Part shown: piece by piece, positions 24,114 to 32,449 of the stretch
How positions within the stretch are numbered: the stretch's first letter is position 1
How the letters are laid out: each line of letters starts with the position of its first letter
From: Mycolicibacterium sphagni
Lineage (GTDB): Bacteria; Actinomycetota; Actinomycetes; Mycobacteriales; Mycobacteriaceae
Assembly (NCBI RefSeq): GCF_013337765.1
Contig: NZ_VBSB01000010.1
Location: 434,001-498,000, forward strand
DNA length: 64,000 nt
Direction: 5' to 3'
Translations under genes and position numbers: made by a program
Notes under the pieces: model-generated
Databases searched by the model: none
Told to the model about the DNA's origin: nothing
The model's input: the letters and a program-made list of their open reading frames with translations, nothing else

Positions 24114-24988
24114 TGGCCCAGGACTCATCGGTCGACGGTCACCTCGGTGAGATCGACGAGTTCGGCTACACCGTCGTCGAGGATGTCCTCGGCGACAGCC
24201 TGGTCGAAGCGTTCCTGGCTGACACCCGCCGGCTGGAGCGGGAGTTGCCGACGGTCATCGCCAACTCCACTACCGTCGTCAAAGGGCTGGCCCGCTCCGC
24301 ACGAAAGCCGGTCGACGGATCCGATCACGACTGGATGCGCATCGACAACCTGCTGCTGCACGGCGCTCGTTACGAGGCGCTGCCCGTGAATCCCCGGCTG
24401 CTGCCGATCATCGAGGGTGTGCTCGGCCGCGACTGCCTGCTGTCGTGGTGCATGACCAGCAACCAACTGCCCGGTGCCGTGGCCCAGCGGCTGCACGCCG
24501 ACGACGAGATGTACCCGCTGCCGCGCCCGCATCAGCCCCTGCTGTGCAACGCGTTGATCGCGCTGTGCGACTTCACCGCCGATAACGGCGCCACCCAGGT
24601 GGTCCCCGGGTCGCACCGATGGGCCGAGTATCCCGCGCCCCCCTTTCCCGAGGGCAAACCGATCGAGATGAAGCCCGGTGACGCGCTGGTGTGGAACGGC
24701 AGCCTGTGGCACACCGCCGGGGCCAATCGCACCGACGCACCGCGGCCGGCGTTGACCATCAACTTCTGCGCGGGATTCCTGCGCCAGCAGGTCAATCAAC
24801 AGCTGTCCATCCCCAGGGAGCTGGTGCGCCGTTTCGAACCGCGGCTGCAGGAACTCATCGGCTACGGGCTGTTCGCCGGCAAGATGGGCCGCATCGATTG
24901 GCGCCCGCCGGGTGACTACCTCGACGCCGACGAACATCCCTTTTTGGATGCGGTGCGCGATCGTCTGGCGCCGTCGGTAACCCTTTGA
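24113..24988 (+). CDS. Phytanoyl-CoA dioxygenase (PhyH) family Fe(II)/2-oxoglutarate enzyme
   Basis: 291 residues with the double-stranded beta-helix fold. The metal triad is visible as His128-x-Asp130 (RLHADDEMY) and His200 (GSLWHTAGAN), with Arg211 (DAPRPALTINF) placed to bind 2-oxoglutarate; DNGATQVVPGSH at 158-168 is characteristic. PhyH members hydroxylate or halogenate small molecules and acyl-CoAs, and the substrate here is unknown. The start is fixed by TGATG overlap with a 24-codon ORF. The 3' end overlaps the convergent MFS gene by 73 bases. Confidence 0.88.
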   Translation: MAQDSSVDGHLGEIDEFGYTVVEDVLGDSLVEAFLADTRRLERELPTVIANSTTVVKGLARSARKPVDGSDHDWMRIDNLLLHGARYEALPVNPRLLPIIEGVLGRDCLLSWCMTSNQLPGAVAQRLHADDEMYPLPRPHQPLLCNALIALCDFTADNGATQVVPGSHRWAEYPAPPFPEGKPIEMKPGDALVWNGSLWHTAGANRTDAPRPALTINFCAGFLRQQVNQQLSIPRELVRRFEPRLQELIGYGLFAGKMGRIDWRPPGDYLDADEHPFLDAVRDRLAPSVTL

Positions 24989-26511
24989 GCCTCAACGTCT
25001 CTCGGTAGACGCATCGCGATCAGCAGCGCACCGGCGGTGATGGCTGCCGCCACCACGATGGCCACCCTCGCACCGTCGGTGTAGGCACGCTCCACCGCGA
25101 CGGACGCCGGCACATCGTCCGGCATCGGCAGGGCCACCGGCTTGAGCCGCTGGTGCGAGGGAATGGCGTCGGAGGTGTCCACCTGCGCCGCGACCGCATC
25201 GCGGCCGCCGGCGTCCAGACCGTGCGCGTCGGCCAGCCTGGCGGCCGCCACCTGCCCGAACACCGCCGTCAAGATGGCCGCCCCGAGCGCGCCCGCCAGC
25301 AGCCGCATGGCGCTCTGCACACCGCCCGCAACAGCGGAGTCCTGTTCGGGTACTTCCCGATACGACAGGTTCACCAACCGGGCGTAGGCGACGCCCCAGG
25401 CCACACCGTAGCCGGCGAGCAGCGCGCCGATACCGACGACGGCGGCCCCGCGCGCCAGCATCGGCAGCAGGCACAGCAACAGGACGGGCATCGCGGCGAG
25501 CGCCACCCGGGCCACCAGCACGTCGTCAAAGTACCGGCTCAGCCGGCCCGCCACCGGGCCGCCCAGCACCACACCGGCTCCATAGCAGGCCAACACCGCG
25601 CCGACCCCGAACTCGCCAACACCGAGCACCACGCCGACGAGAATCGGCAACACCAACTGAAAGCCGGTGTCCCCCACCGACATGAAGGCCGAACTCACCG
25701 TCGACAGTCGGAATGACCTGTGCCGGAACAGATCCGGTGGCGCGATCACCTGCCGGCCAGCGGCCAGCCGTCGGCGCTCTACGGCGACGAACCCGGCCAC
25801 GGTGACCAGGCTGATCGCCAGCAGGACGCCGGCCGGGGCCAGATCGGGGCCCTGGCCGCCGCCCAGATCCACAGCGATGGCCAAGCATCCGGCGGCCAGG
25901 GCCAGCAGCAGCGCGCCCCCGAGGTCCAGCCCGGCCAGTCCGCGCCGCTCGTTCTCCGCCACAGTCACCCGCACCCCCGCCGCCGCGATCAAGCCCAGCG
26001 GAATCGACCCCAGGAAGGCCCACCGCCAGCTGATCGTGCTTGCCGCGGCGGCCCCGCCGACCAGTGGCCCCAGCACGGCCGCCGCACCGATCGCCATCGC
26101 CCAAAGTCCGAACGCTCGCTCGCGGCTGGCACCCGGGGCGGGGTAGAGCGCGTGCATCACACCGAGCCCGGTCGGCAGGATCGCCGCCACCGCGAGGCCG
26201 GCCAACACCCGACCGGCGAAGAAGGACGGCAGATTCCACGCGGCACCGCTCAACGCGCTGCCGGTGACGAACAAGGCGATCGCGACGAGCATGATGCGGC
26301 GCCGCCCCACCACGTCGCCGAGCCGGCCGAACAGCACCATGAACGCCGCGGCGGTGGCGAAGTACGCGGTGAAGGAGAGCCCGAGGTCTGCCACCGTGAG
26401 CCCCAGATCCCGGGTCAGTGGCGGGATCACCGCATCGGCGATGGTGAAGTCGCTGATGGCGAGAACCATGGCCACAAGAACAGAGCCGAACCCGAGTGCG
26501 CGTCCCCGCAC
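24916..26511 (-). CDS. MFS drug:proton antiporter, 14-helix DHA2-like
   Basis: 531 residues with about 14 helices. MFS signature loops are GRLGDVVGRRRIML after helix 2 and the helix-5 motif C-like stretch AMAIGAAAVLGPLVGG. A long extracytoplasmic loop (about 430-480) precedes the last helix, as in EmrB/QacA-type exporters. It is probably a drug or metabolite efflux pump in the inner membrane. GTG 26511 has a G-rich site upstream. The final 16 residues (RRSRTASKKGCSSASR) are basic and extend the gene over the dioxygenase 3' end. Confidence 0.88.
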   Translation of the reverse strand: MRGRALGFGSVLVAMVLAISDFTIADAVIPPLTRDLGLTVADLGLSFTAYFATAAAFMVLFGRLGDVVGRRRIMLVAIALFVTGSALSGAAWNLPSFFAGRVLAGLAVAAILPTGLGVMHALYPAPGASRERAFGLWAMAIGAAAVLGPLVGGAAAASTISWRWAFLGSIPLGLIAAAGVRVTVAENERRGLAGLDLGGALLLALAAGCLAIAVDLGGGQGPDLAPAGVLLAISLVTVAGFVAVERRRLAAGRQVIAPPDLFRHRSFRLSTVSSAFMSVGDTGFQLVLPILVGVVLGVGEFGVGAVLACYGAGVVLGGPVAGRLSRYFDDVLVARVALAAMPVLLLCLLPMLARGAAVVGIGALLAGYGVAWGVAYARLVNLSYREVPEQDSAVAGGVQSAMRLLAGALGAAILTAVFGQVAAARLADAHGLDAGGRDAVAAQVDTSDAIPSHQRLKPVALPMPDDVPASVAVERAYTDGARVAIVVAAAITAGALLIAMRLPRDVEAQRVTDGARRSRTASKKGCSSASR

Positions 26512-26532
26512 GCCGCCCCCCGTTCTCTCGCG

Positions 26533-27060
26533 TCAGTCTCGGGCCCGTACCCATCTGACGCAGACGAAGTCCCCGTTGACGCCTGACTCTGCCACGCGCC
26601 ACTCCGATCGCACCGGCAAAACGGGCGCACCGGAACCCAGGCTGCACGGCGCATACGACACGATCAACTCGTCCACCAGCCCCGCCGCGACGAACTGCGC
26701 GCCGACGTCGCCGCCGCCCATCACCCACACATCGCGGTCACCGGCGGCCTCGACCAGCTGCGGATGCAGGTAGGTGACCGTGCCGGTGTGCACCGTCACC
26801 GGATGACCCTCGGCGATGATCTGCGGACGGTGGGTGAGCACCCAGGTCGGCTGGCCGTACATCCACTCCCCTGGCTGATTGGCGAGCAGCCACTCGTATG
26901 TCGCCGACCCCATCACCAGCGCGCCAACCCCGGTCTCGAATGCCTTGTATCCGAAGGGTCCGTCGACGTCGATCGTGCGGGTGGTCAGCCAGTCCAGGCT
27001 GCCCGCGTCGTCGACGATGAACCCGTCCAGACTCGATGCGGTGAAGTACACGGTGGCCAT
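26533..27060 (-). CDS. Dihydrofolate reductase/RibD C-terminal domain family protein
   Basis: 175 residues with the RibD_C fold: TVYFTASSLDGFIVDDAGSLDW at the start, ALVMGSATYEWLL and VWVMGGGDVGAQFVAAGLVDEL. It is a probable NADPH-dependent reductase of a pyrimidine- or pteridine-like or unrelated small substrate; many such paralogues in actinobacteria are uncharacterised. It follows the MFS gene (21 bases between stop and MFS start), so it would be the first gene of that minus-strand pair. Confidence 0.85.
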   Translation of the reverse strand: MATVYFTASSLDGFIVDDAGSLDWLTTRTIDVDGPFGYKAFETGVGALVMGSATYEWLLANQPGEWMYGQPTWVLTHRPQIIAEGHPVTVHTGTVTYLHPQLVEAAGDRDVWVMGGGDVGAQFVAAGLVDELIVSYAPCSLGSGAPVLPVRSEWRVAESGVNGDFVCVRWVRARD

Positions 27061-27122
27061 GGGTGATCAGTATGGTCGGCCCGTCCGACACGACGTTTGC
27101 CGCTGATGTTGGAATACAAGGC

Positions 27123-27998
27123 GTGACGTTCATCGACCAACCGGCTGGGCGGCAGGACCCCGAGACTCCGGAAAGTGTCCTGACGAGGTTCGGCATCACG
27201 ACCCTCGATGAGAACTTCACCGAGTTCACCGTGGTGGCCTCGATGCCGGTGGGCCGTCTGGTGAACCCGTTCACCGGAATGCCGACAGTGGGGCCACTGG
27301 CCATCCTGGTCGACGATGTGGGCGGGCGGGCGAACTTCTACCGACGCGGGTCGGGGCAGTGGACGGTATCCAGCGAACTGACCGTCGAGCTCAGTCCCGA
27401 CGGGATCGACAGTCTGCAGGCCGCCCCCGACGAGCCCGTCGTGGCCAGCAGCCGCCCGCTCGGCCCGCACGGTGCGACGCTGCTGGCGATCTGCACGCTC
27501 AGCCACCGCGGCAGCACGATCGGCGGTGGCACCGTGCGGACGGTCGCGATCCCCGGCGGCCCGGACGGGCCCATTCAGCGCGGGCCCGACACCTTGGTGC
27601 GCACCCCGCAGACGACGCTGGCCGACCTGATGTCCGCCGAGCCGCTCGCGGCCGAAGCCGAGCGAAGCGAAGCGAGCAATAGGCCCGAGTCGGGCACGTA
27701 CCGGCTGGCGCAGCGCCCGGATTCGATCATCAACAACCTGATCGGGATTGTGCACGGCGGGGTGAGCAGCGCCGGACTGGAACTCGTGGCCTCCGCGGCG
27801 ATCAACCACGGGCAAGCCGAACCGTTGCGCACCGCGTCGATCCGGGTCAACTTCCTGCGACCGTTCTTCGCCGGTGCCCAATCCCGTTACGAAGGAACGG
27901 CATTGCGAGTCGGCCGGAACTCCGCGATCGGCGACGCGCAGGCCGTCGGCGACGACGGCAAGGTGTCGATTCTCGCGCGCGTCACCGGATACCGGTGA
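27123..27998 (+). CDS. Double-hotdog acyl-CoA thioesterase-like protein
   Basis: 291 residues with two hotdog domains. The N-terminal half has VGPLAILVDDVGGRANFY. The C-terminal half has the PaaI-type IVHGGVSSAGLELVASAA with the HGG motif, then TASIRVNFLRPFFAG. It probably hydrolyses acyl-CoA released during degradation by the two dehydrogenases that follow (4-base GTGA overlap). The start is uncertain: GTG 27063 and ATG 27072 are in frame but would leave almost no room for a divergent promoter, so GTG 27123 is preferred. Residues about 180-195 contain a CGAAGCGAAGCG-like insert (bases 27657-27682) resembling the dispersed repeat. Confidence 0.8.
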   Translation: MTFIDQPAGRQDPETPESVLTRFGITTLDENFTEFTVVASMPVGRLVNPFTGMPTVGPLAILVDDVGGRANFYRRGSGQWTVSSELTVELSPDGIDSLQAAPDEPVVASSRPLGPHGATLLAICTLSHRGSTIGGGTVRTVAIPGGPDGPIQRGPDTLVRTPQTTLADLMSAEPLAAEAERSEASNRPESGTYRLAQRPDSIINNLIGIVHGGVSSAGLELVASAAINHGQAEPLRTASIRVNFLRPFFAGAQSRYEGTALRVGRNSAIGDAQAVGDDGKVSILARVTGYR

Positions 27999-29164
27999 GC
28001 GCCGTGGCCGATGACTTCGCGGCGCTGTGCGCCAACGAAACCGAACTGGCGGCGCTGCGCGCTGACGTGCGCGCATTCCTGTCCGCCGATCGTGCCGAAT
28101 TCGGTTGGCAGCCAACCGTCGACGCGTGGCTGTCGAGCTGGGACGAGGGGTTCAGCGCCCGGCTGGGCGACGCCGGATTCCTCGGCCTGACGATTCCCCA
28201 GGAGTACGGCGGGCAGGGGCGCAGCCATCTGCACCGCTACGTGGTGACCGAGGAGCTGCTGGCCGCGGGAGCGCCGGTGGCCGCGCACTGGATCGCCGAC
28301 CGTCAGGTCGCTCCCGGTCTGCTGGCCTACGGCTCCGAAGAGCAGCGCCAGCGGCTGCTTCCCAGAATCGCTGCGGGACGGTATTTCTCGGCGATCGGTA
28401 TGAGTGAACCGCAGGCGGGCTCGGATCTCGCCGCGTCGGCGGCCAAAGCTACCCAGGTGGACGGCGGCTGGCTGCTCTCGGGCACCAAGGTGTGGACCAG
28501 CGGTGCGCATCTGGCGCATCAGATCGTGGTGCTGGCTCGCACCAGCCCGGTGGACCCCGACCGGCGGCATGCCGGATTCAGCCAGTTCATCGTGCCCAGA
28601 GAGCTCGCTGGGGTCACGATCAGCCCGATCGTGATGATGTCCGGCGAGCACCATTTCAACGAAGTCACCTTCGACCAGGTGTTCGTCAGCGACGACAACG
28701 TGCTGGGTGAGATCGGCGCCGGCTGGCACCAGGTCACGGCCGAATTGTCGTTCGAACGCAGTGGGCCCGAACGCATCCTGAGCACCGCCCCGTTGCTGAC
28801 CGCGCTGGTGCGGCTGCTGGCGACCCAGGGCGATCTCGACGACCATGCCGCCGCGGCCGTCGGCGACCTGCTGGCCAGGATCATCTCGCTGCGGCAGCTT
28901 TCGGTGTCGGTGGCCAGGGCGCTGGCCGCCGGGCAGTCACCGGTGAACGAGGCCGCACTGGTCAAAGATCTGGGCACCCGCTTCGAGCAGGAGTCGGTCG
29001 ACCTGGCCGCCGACCTCTTCTCCTACGCGGCCGAGGCGCCGGGACGCGAACAGGTGGCCGCGCTGCTGGACGTCGCGCGGCTGCACTCGCCACTGTTCAC
29101 GCTGCGCGGCGGCACCAACGAGGTGCTGCGCGGTGTGGTGGCACGGGGAATGGGGTTGAGGTGA
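27995..29164 (+). CDS. Acyl-CoA dehydrogenase (FadE), subunit A
   Basis: 389 residues. Motifs: GLTIPQEYGGQGRSHLHRYVVTEELL, SAIGMSEPQAGSDLAASAAK (flavin-binding), WLLSGTKVWTSGAH and the C-terminal LRGGTNEVLRGVVARGMGL. It lies between a thioesterase (4-base overlap) and a second, shorter dehydrogenase (4-base overlap). This tandem FadE arrangement is typical of the alpha2beta2 acyl-CoA dehydrogenases first described for mycobacterial steroid side-chain degradation, in which only one subunit carries the catalytic base. Confidence 0.88.
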   Translation: MSAVADDFAALCANETELAALRADVRAFLSADRAEFGWQPTVDAWLSSWDEGFSARLGDAGFLGLTIPQEYGGQGRSHLHRYVVTEELLAAGAPVAAHWIADRQVAPGLLAYGSEEQRQRLLPRIAAGRYFSAIGMSEPQAGSDLAASAAKATQVDGGWLLSGTKVWTSGAHLAHQIVVLARTSPVDPDRRHAGFSQFIVPRELAGVTISPIVMMSGEHHFNEVTFDQVFVSDDNVLGEIGAGWHQVTAELSFERSGPERILSTAPLLTALVRLLATQGDLDDHAAAAVGDLLARIISLRQLSVSVARALAAGQSPVNEAALVKDLGTRFEQESVDLAADLFSYAAEAPGREQVAALLDVARLHSPLFTLRGGTNEVLRGVVARGMGLR

Positions 29165-30213
29165 CCCGAACACTGACCGGCGGGGTATTCGGACCGCCAA
29201 GCACCGCACATGATTTCGCTGAGCTACGACAGCTGGCCGAGGATATCGGCGCGCAGTCCTTCGACGAACGGATCGGCCACCGTGGTCTGCCCGATGAATT
29301 CGACGCGACCGCCTGGGGCCATCTGCAGACCGCGGGCCTGACCCGCCTGACAAGCGACCCCGAATCTGGCGGCGGACCAAGGGAATTGGCAGTGATCCTG
29401 CGGGCATTGGCTCGCCACGCTGTCACGGTGCCGCTGGCGGAGACTGACGTGCTGGCCGGCTGGCTGGCGGCCAGGGCCGGACTCGAGGTGCCCGGCGAGG
29501 GCCCGCTGACGATCGCGATCGGCGCGACCGGTGCGGCGACCATCCCTGGCGTGCCCTACGCGGGTGGCGCTGCCGCGGTGGTGCTGGCCCTGCGTGACGA
29601 CTCCGCACTTCAGGTCGCGATCACCCACCCCACGACGATTTCCAGCGGGCACAACCTGGGCGGCGAGCCGCGCGACACCGTCACCGTCGAGGCGCCAACG
29701 GAATTCGTCACCGTCGACGGCGCAGCCGACGAGCTGCTGCGGCGTGGGGCGTGGGCGCGCTGTGTGCAGGCGCTCGGCGCACTGGACGCCGCCGTCGAGT
29801 TCTCGGTGGCCCACACCCGGGAGCGCGAGCAGTTCGGCCGGCCGCTGAGCGCCTTCCAAGCGGTACAACACGCGCTGGCCTCGATGGCCGGTGAGGTGGA
29901 GCGGGCGAGAGCCGCCACCGAGCTGGCCGTCGCTGCCGTCGCCGATCACGGATTCGACAGCGCCCAGGCCGATTACGCGGTGACGGTGGCCAAGGTGGTG
30001 CTGGGCCGCGTCGTGCCTGCCGTGGTGACGTCCGCCCACCAGCTGCACGGTGCGATCGGCGTGACCCTCGAGCACCGGCTGTGGCTGGCGACGATGCGAG
30101 CCCGCGGCTGGATCGACGAGTTCGGCGATACCGCCTCGCATGCAACAAGACTGGGCCGGCTGGCGGTGGCGTACGACGGCGACCCATGGGATTTCGTCGT
30201 CGGGCGTTATTGA
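29161..30213 (+). CDS. Acyl-CoA dehydrogenase (FadE), subunit B
   Basis: 350 residues, a short divergent dehydrogenase. The middle domain is reduced (VTVEAPTEFVTVDGAADELLRR), and the C-terminal domain keeps TREREQFGRPLSAFQAVQHALASMAGEVERA and HQLHGAIGVTLEHRLWLATMRAR. It likely forms a heterotetramer with the preceding FadE, with which it overlaps by 4 bases. Its stop overlaps the convergent LysR gene by 7 bases. Confidence 0.86.
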   Translation: MTRTLTGGVFGPPSTAHDFAELRQLAEDIGAQSFDERIGHRGLPDEFDATAWGHLQTAGLTRLTSDPESGGGPRELAVILRALARHAVTVPLAETDVLAGWLAARAGLEVPGEGPLTIAIGATGAATIPGVPYAGGAAAVVLALRDDSALQVAITHPTTISSGHNLGGEPRDTVTVEAPTEFVTVDGAADELLRRGAWARCVQALGALDAAVEFSVAHTREREQFGRPLSAFQAVQHALASMAGEVERARAATELAVAAVADHGFDSAQADYAVTVAKVVLGRVVPAVVTSAHQLHGAIGVTLEHRLWLATMRARGWIDEFGDTASHATRLGRLAVAYDGDPWDFVVGRY

Positions 30214-31103
30214 TCGACCACCTCTCGGGCAACGGCCTTGAGGATGTCGATCACCTGGGCGACGGCAGGACGCGCGGTGGCTCCGGCGCGCGTGACGGCC
30301 TCGATCCGGCGCGCGATGCGCACTCCGCTGAGCGGCTTGCGGATCAGCGCTCGAGTGGTGTGTACGTAGCGGGGCAGAAGCGCAATCCCGATCCCGGCCG
30401 CAACAAGTTCCTCCATGACCCGGAAGTCGTTGACCCGCTGAATGATTCGTGGCCGTACCCCGGCAATCGTCGCCAGTGAGCGCAGAACGTCGTCGACCAT
30501 CAGTCCGCCCTCGACGCCGATCCAGGGCTCGTCGGCCAACTCGTGTAGCGGGATGCGCTTACGGTCGGCCAACCGATGATGTTGTGGCAGGAGTATTTCG
30601 AGAGGCTCGCGCAACAGCGGGGTGGCTTCGATTCGAGGTCCCCACGGGTTGGTGTCCCGTTCGTCGCGGTGCACGACGACGACGTCGAAATCGGCGAGCT
30701 GAGTGGGTGCGTTGACCGCCGGCTGGTCGATATCGCGGCCCAGTACCTCGACGCCGGCGGCGGCAGCTCGAGTGATGAGTCCAGCGAGCAACATCGCGGC
30801 ACCCGAAGGGAACATGGCCACCCGGACTGTGCCGCGCGGGGTGGACCGGTAGGCGTCCATGTCTGCCTGCGCCCGGTCGAGGGCCGCAAGAACCTCGTCG
30901 GCCCGGGCCACCAGGGCACGACCCGCATCCGTGAGTCGCACGCGACGCCCGTCGGGCTCGAGAAGTGGCACGCCTGCCTCGCGTCGCAGGATCTTGAGCT
31001 GCTGGGACACCGCTGATGGCGTGAGTGCCATCGCCTCGGCGACCGCGTGCACCGTCCCCCGTTCAGAGAGTTCACGCAATAGCCGCAACCGCATCACATC
31101 CAT
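30207..31103 (-). CDS. LysR family transcriptional regulator
   Basis: 298 residues. The winged helix-turn-helix (about 1-60) includes TVHAVAEAMALTPSAVSQQLKILRR; the C-terminal two-lobe effector domain follows (TVRVAMFPSGAAMLLAGLI). The gene is divergent from a DMT exporter with a 71-base spacer, the classic layout for a LysR controlling an exporter gene. The N-terminus MDVMRLRLLRELSERGT is short for the family but complete. Confidence 0.92.
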   Translation of the reverse strand: MDVMRLRLLRELSERGTVHAVAEAMALTPSAVSQQLKILRREAGVPLLEPDGRRVRLTDAGRALVARADEVLAALDRAQADMDAYRSTPRGTVRVAMFPSGAAMLLAGLITRAAAAGVEVLGRDIDQPAVNAPTQLADFDVVVVHRDERDTNPWGPRIEATPLLREPLEILLPQHHRLADRKRIPLHELADEPWIGVEGGLMVDDVLRSLATIAGVRPRIIQRVNDFRVMEELVAAGIGIALLPRYVHTTRALIRKPLSGVRIARRIEAVTRAGATARPAVAQVIDILKAVAREVVDQ

Positions 31104-31174
31104 GTAGCAACTCTACTCAATATGTTCGAAATGTATTGCTTGTCTAATGGTTCATGCGTGGACACGATGGCCTC

Positions 31175-32449
31175 ATGCCCACCCACCGCCGAGTCGACGT
31201 GGCGCTGATCGTCGTCGCCATCGTCTGGGGCTCCAGCTATCTGGCAGCCAAGGATGTCGCCACACCCGACAGCGTGTTCGGTTTTCTCGCCACCAGGTTC
31301 GCCCTCGCTGCGATCGGGCTGGCGGTCGTGCTCGTCCCGAGACTGCACCAGGTAAACCGCTCCGAAGTGGCCCTGGGCGCGGTCTTCGGGATGTTCCTCG
31401 GCGCGGTCTTCACCCTGGAGACGTTCGGACTCACCATGACCTCGGCATCCAACGCGGGACTGATCATCTCCCTGACGATCGTCATGACTCCGCTGCTTGC
31501 GCAGTGGATCCAGCGCACCCGACTTCCCGCGCCGTTCTACGCAGCGACGGTGGTGGCGGTGCTCGGGGTCGGACTGCTCACCCAAAGCGGTGGATACCAC
31601 GCGCCCGGCCTCGGCGACCTGCTGATGCTGCTCGCCGCTGTCGCGCGCGCCTGCCACGTTGTCGTGATGGCACACCTTTCCCGGGGGCGGCGCCTCGACC
31701 CCGGACGCGTCACTCTCGTCCAGATCGGCGTCTGTCTGGCGGTGTTCACAACCGCAGCTCACCTCACCGGACGCGGCGCCGCAGCCGTCGCAGCGAACTT
31801 GTCGCTCGGCGATTGGCTCATCACCGGCTACCTCGCGCTGGGATGCACGGTCGTCGCCTTCGTCATCCAAGTTTGGGCGGTGCGCCGAACCTCACCGGCA
31901 CGGGTCAGCCTGCTGCTCGGTACCGAGCCGCTGTGGGCGGCCGCGTTCGGCATACGCGTCGCCGGTGATCCGGTGACCCTCATCGGGGCCATCGGCGCGG
32001 CCCTGGTCCTCGGTGGAACCCACTGGGGCAGAACACTTGTCGGGGTATCGAACTCAGACCGGGATCACCGTGATCGACGCGCCGAACACGTTCGCGACGT
32101 AGAGGTGTGTCCCGTCGGGGCTGACCGCGATACCGGCCGGGGCGCTACCACCCAGGGTGATCGTCTTGATCACCGTCTTCGTCGCCGTGTTGATCACCGA
32201 CACCGTTTTGTCTTGCTGGTTGGTCACATAGGCCACGCTGCCGTCCGGGCTGACCGCGACCAAGCTCGGGGACGCGCCGACTCCGATGGTGGCGGCCGTC
32301 GTGTAGTTCGCGGTGTTGATCACCGACACGGTGTTGGCAGTGAAGTTCGCGACGTAGGCGAAATGCCCGTCGGGACTGAACGCGATGCCCGAGGCGCCGC
32401 TCACCGGGATGGTCTTGACCACCGCGTTGGTGGCAGTGTCGACCACTGA
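31175..32449 (+). CDS. EamA/DMT-family transporter with an unusual antisense C-terminal extension
   Basis: The first 290 or so residues are a ten-helix drug/metabolite exporter: VALIVVAIVWGSSYLAAKD in helix 1 and two EamA repeats, ending VTLIGAIGAALVLGGTHWGR. The frame then lacks a stop and runs about 130 more residues of Arg/Asp/His-rich, non-hydrophobic sequence, almost all of it antisense to the convergent beta-propeller gene (overlap 32054-32449). The extension has no domain character and is probably a consequence of a lost stop codon or a small frameshift. ATG 31154 is an alternative start seven residues upstream. It is controlled, by position, by the divergent LysR. Confidence 0.8.
   Translation: MPTHRRVDVALIVVAIVWGSSYLAAKDVATPDSVFGFLATRFALAAIGLAVVLVPRLHQVNRSEVALGAVFGMFLGAVFTLETFGLTMTSASNAGLIISLTIVMTPLLAQWIQRTRLPAPFYAATVVAVLGVGLLTQSGGYHAPGLGDLLMLLAAVARACHVVVMAHLSRGRRLDPGRVTLVQIGVCLAVFTTAAHLTGRGAAAVAANLSLGDWLITGYLALGCTVVAFVIQVWAVRRTSPARVSLLLGTEPLWAAAFGIRVAGDPVTLIGAIGAALVLGGTHWGRTLVGVSNSDRDHRDRRAEHVRDVEVCPVGADRDTGRGATTQGDRLDHRLRRRVDHRHRFVLLVGHIGHAAVRADRDQARGRADSDGGGRRVVRGVDHRHGVGSEVRDVGEMPVGTERDARGAAHRDGLDHRVGGSVDH

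Noticed and set aside
27063..27122. Longer N-terminus of the thioesterase
   Set aside because: Would leave two bases between divergent start codons, and the extra residues look unstructured; kept as an alternative only.
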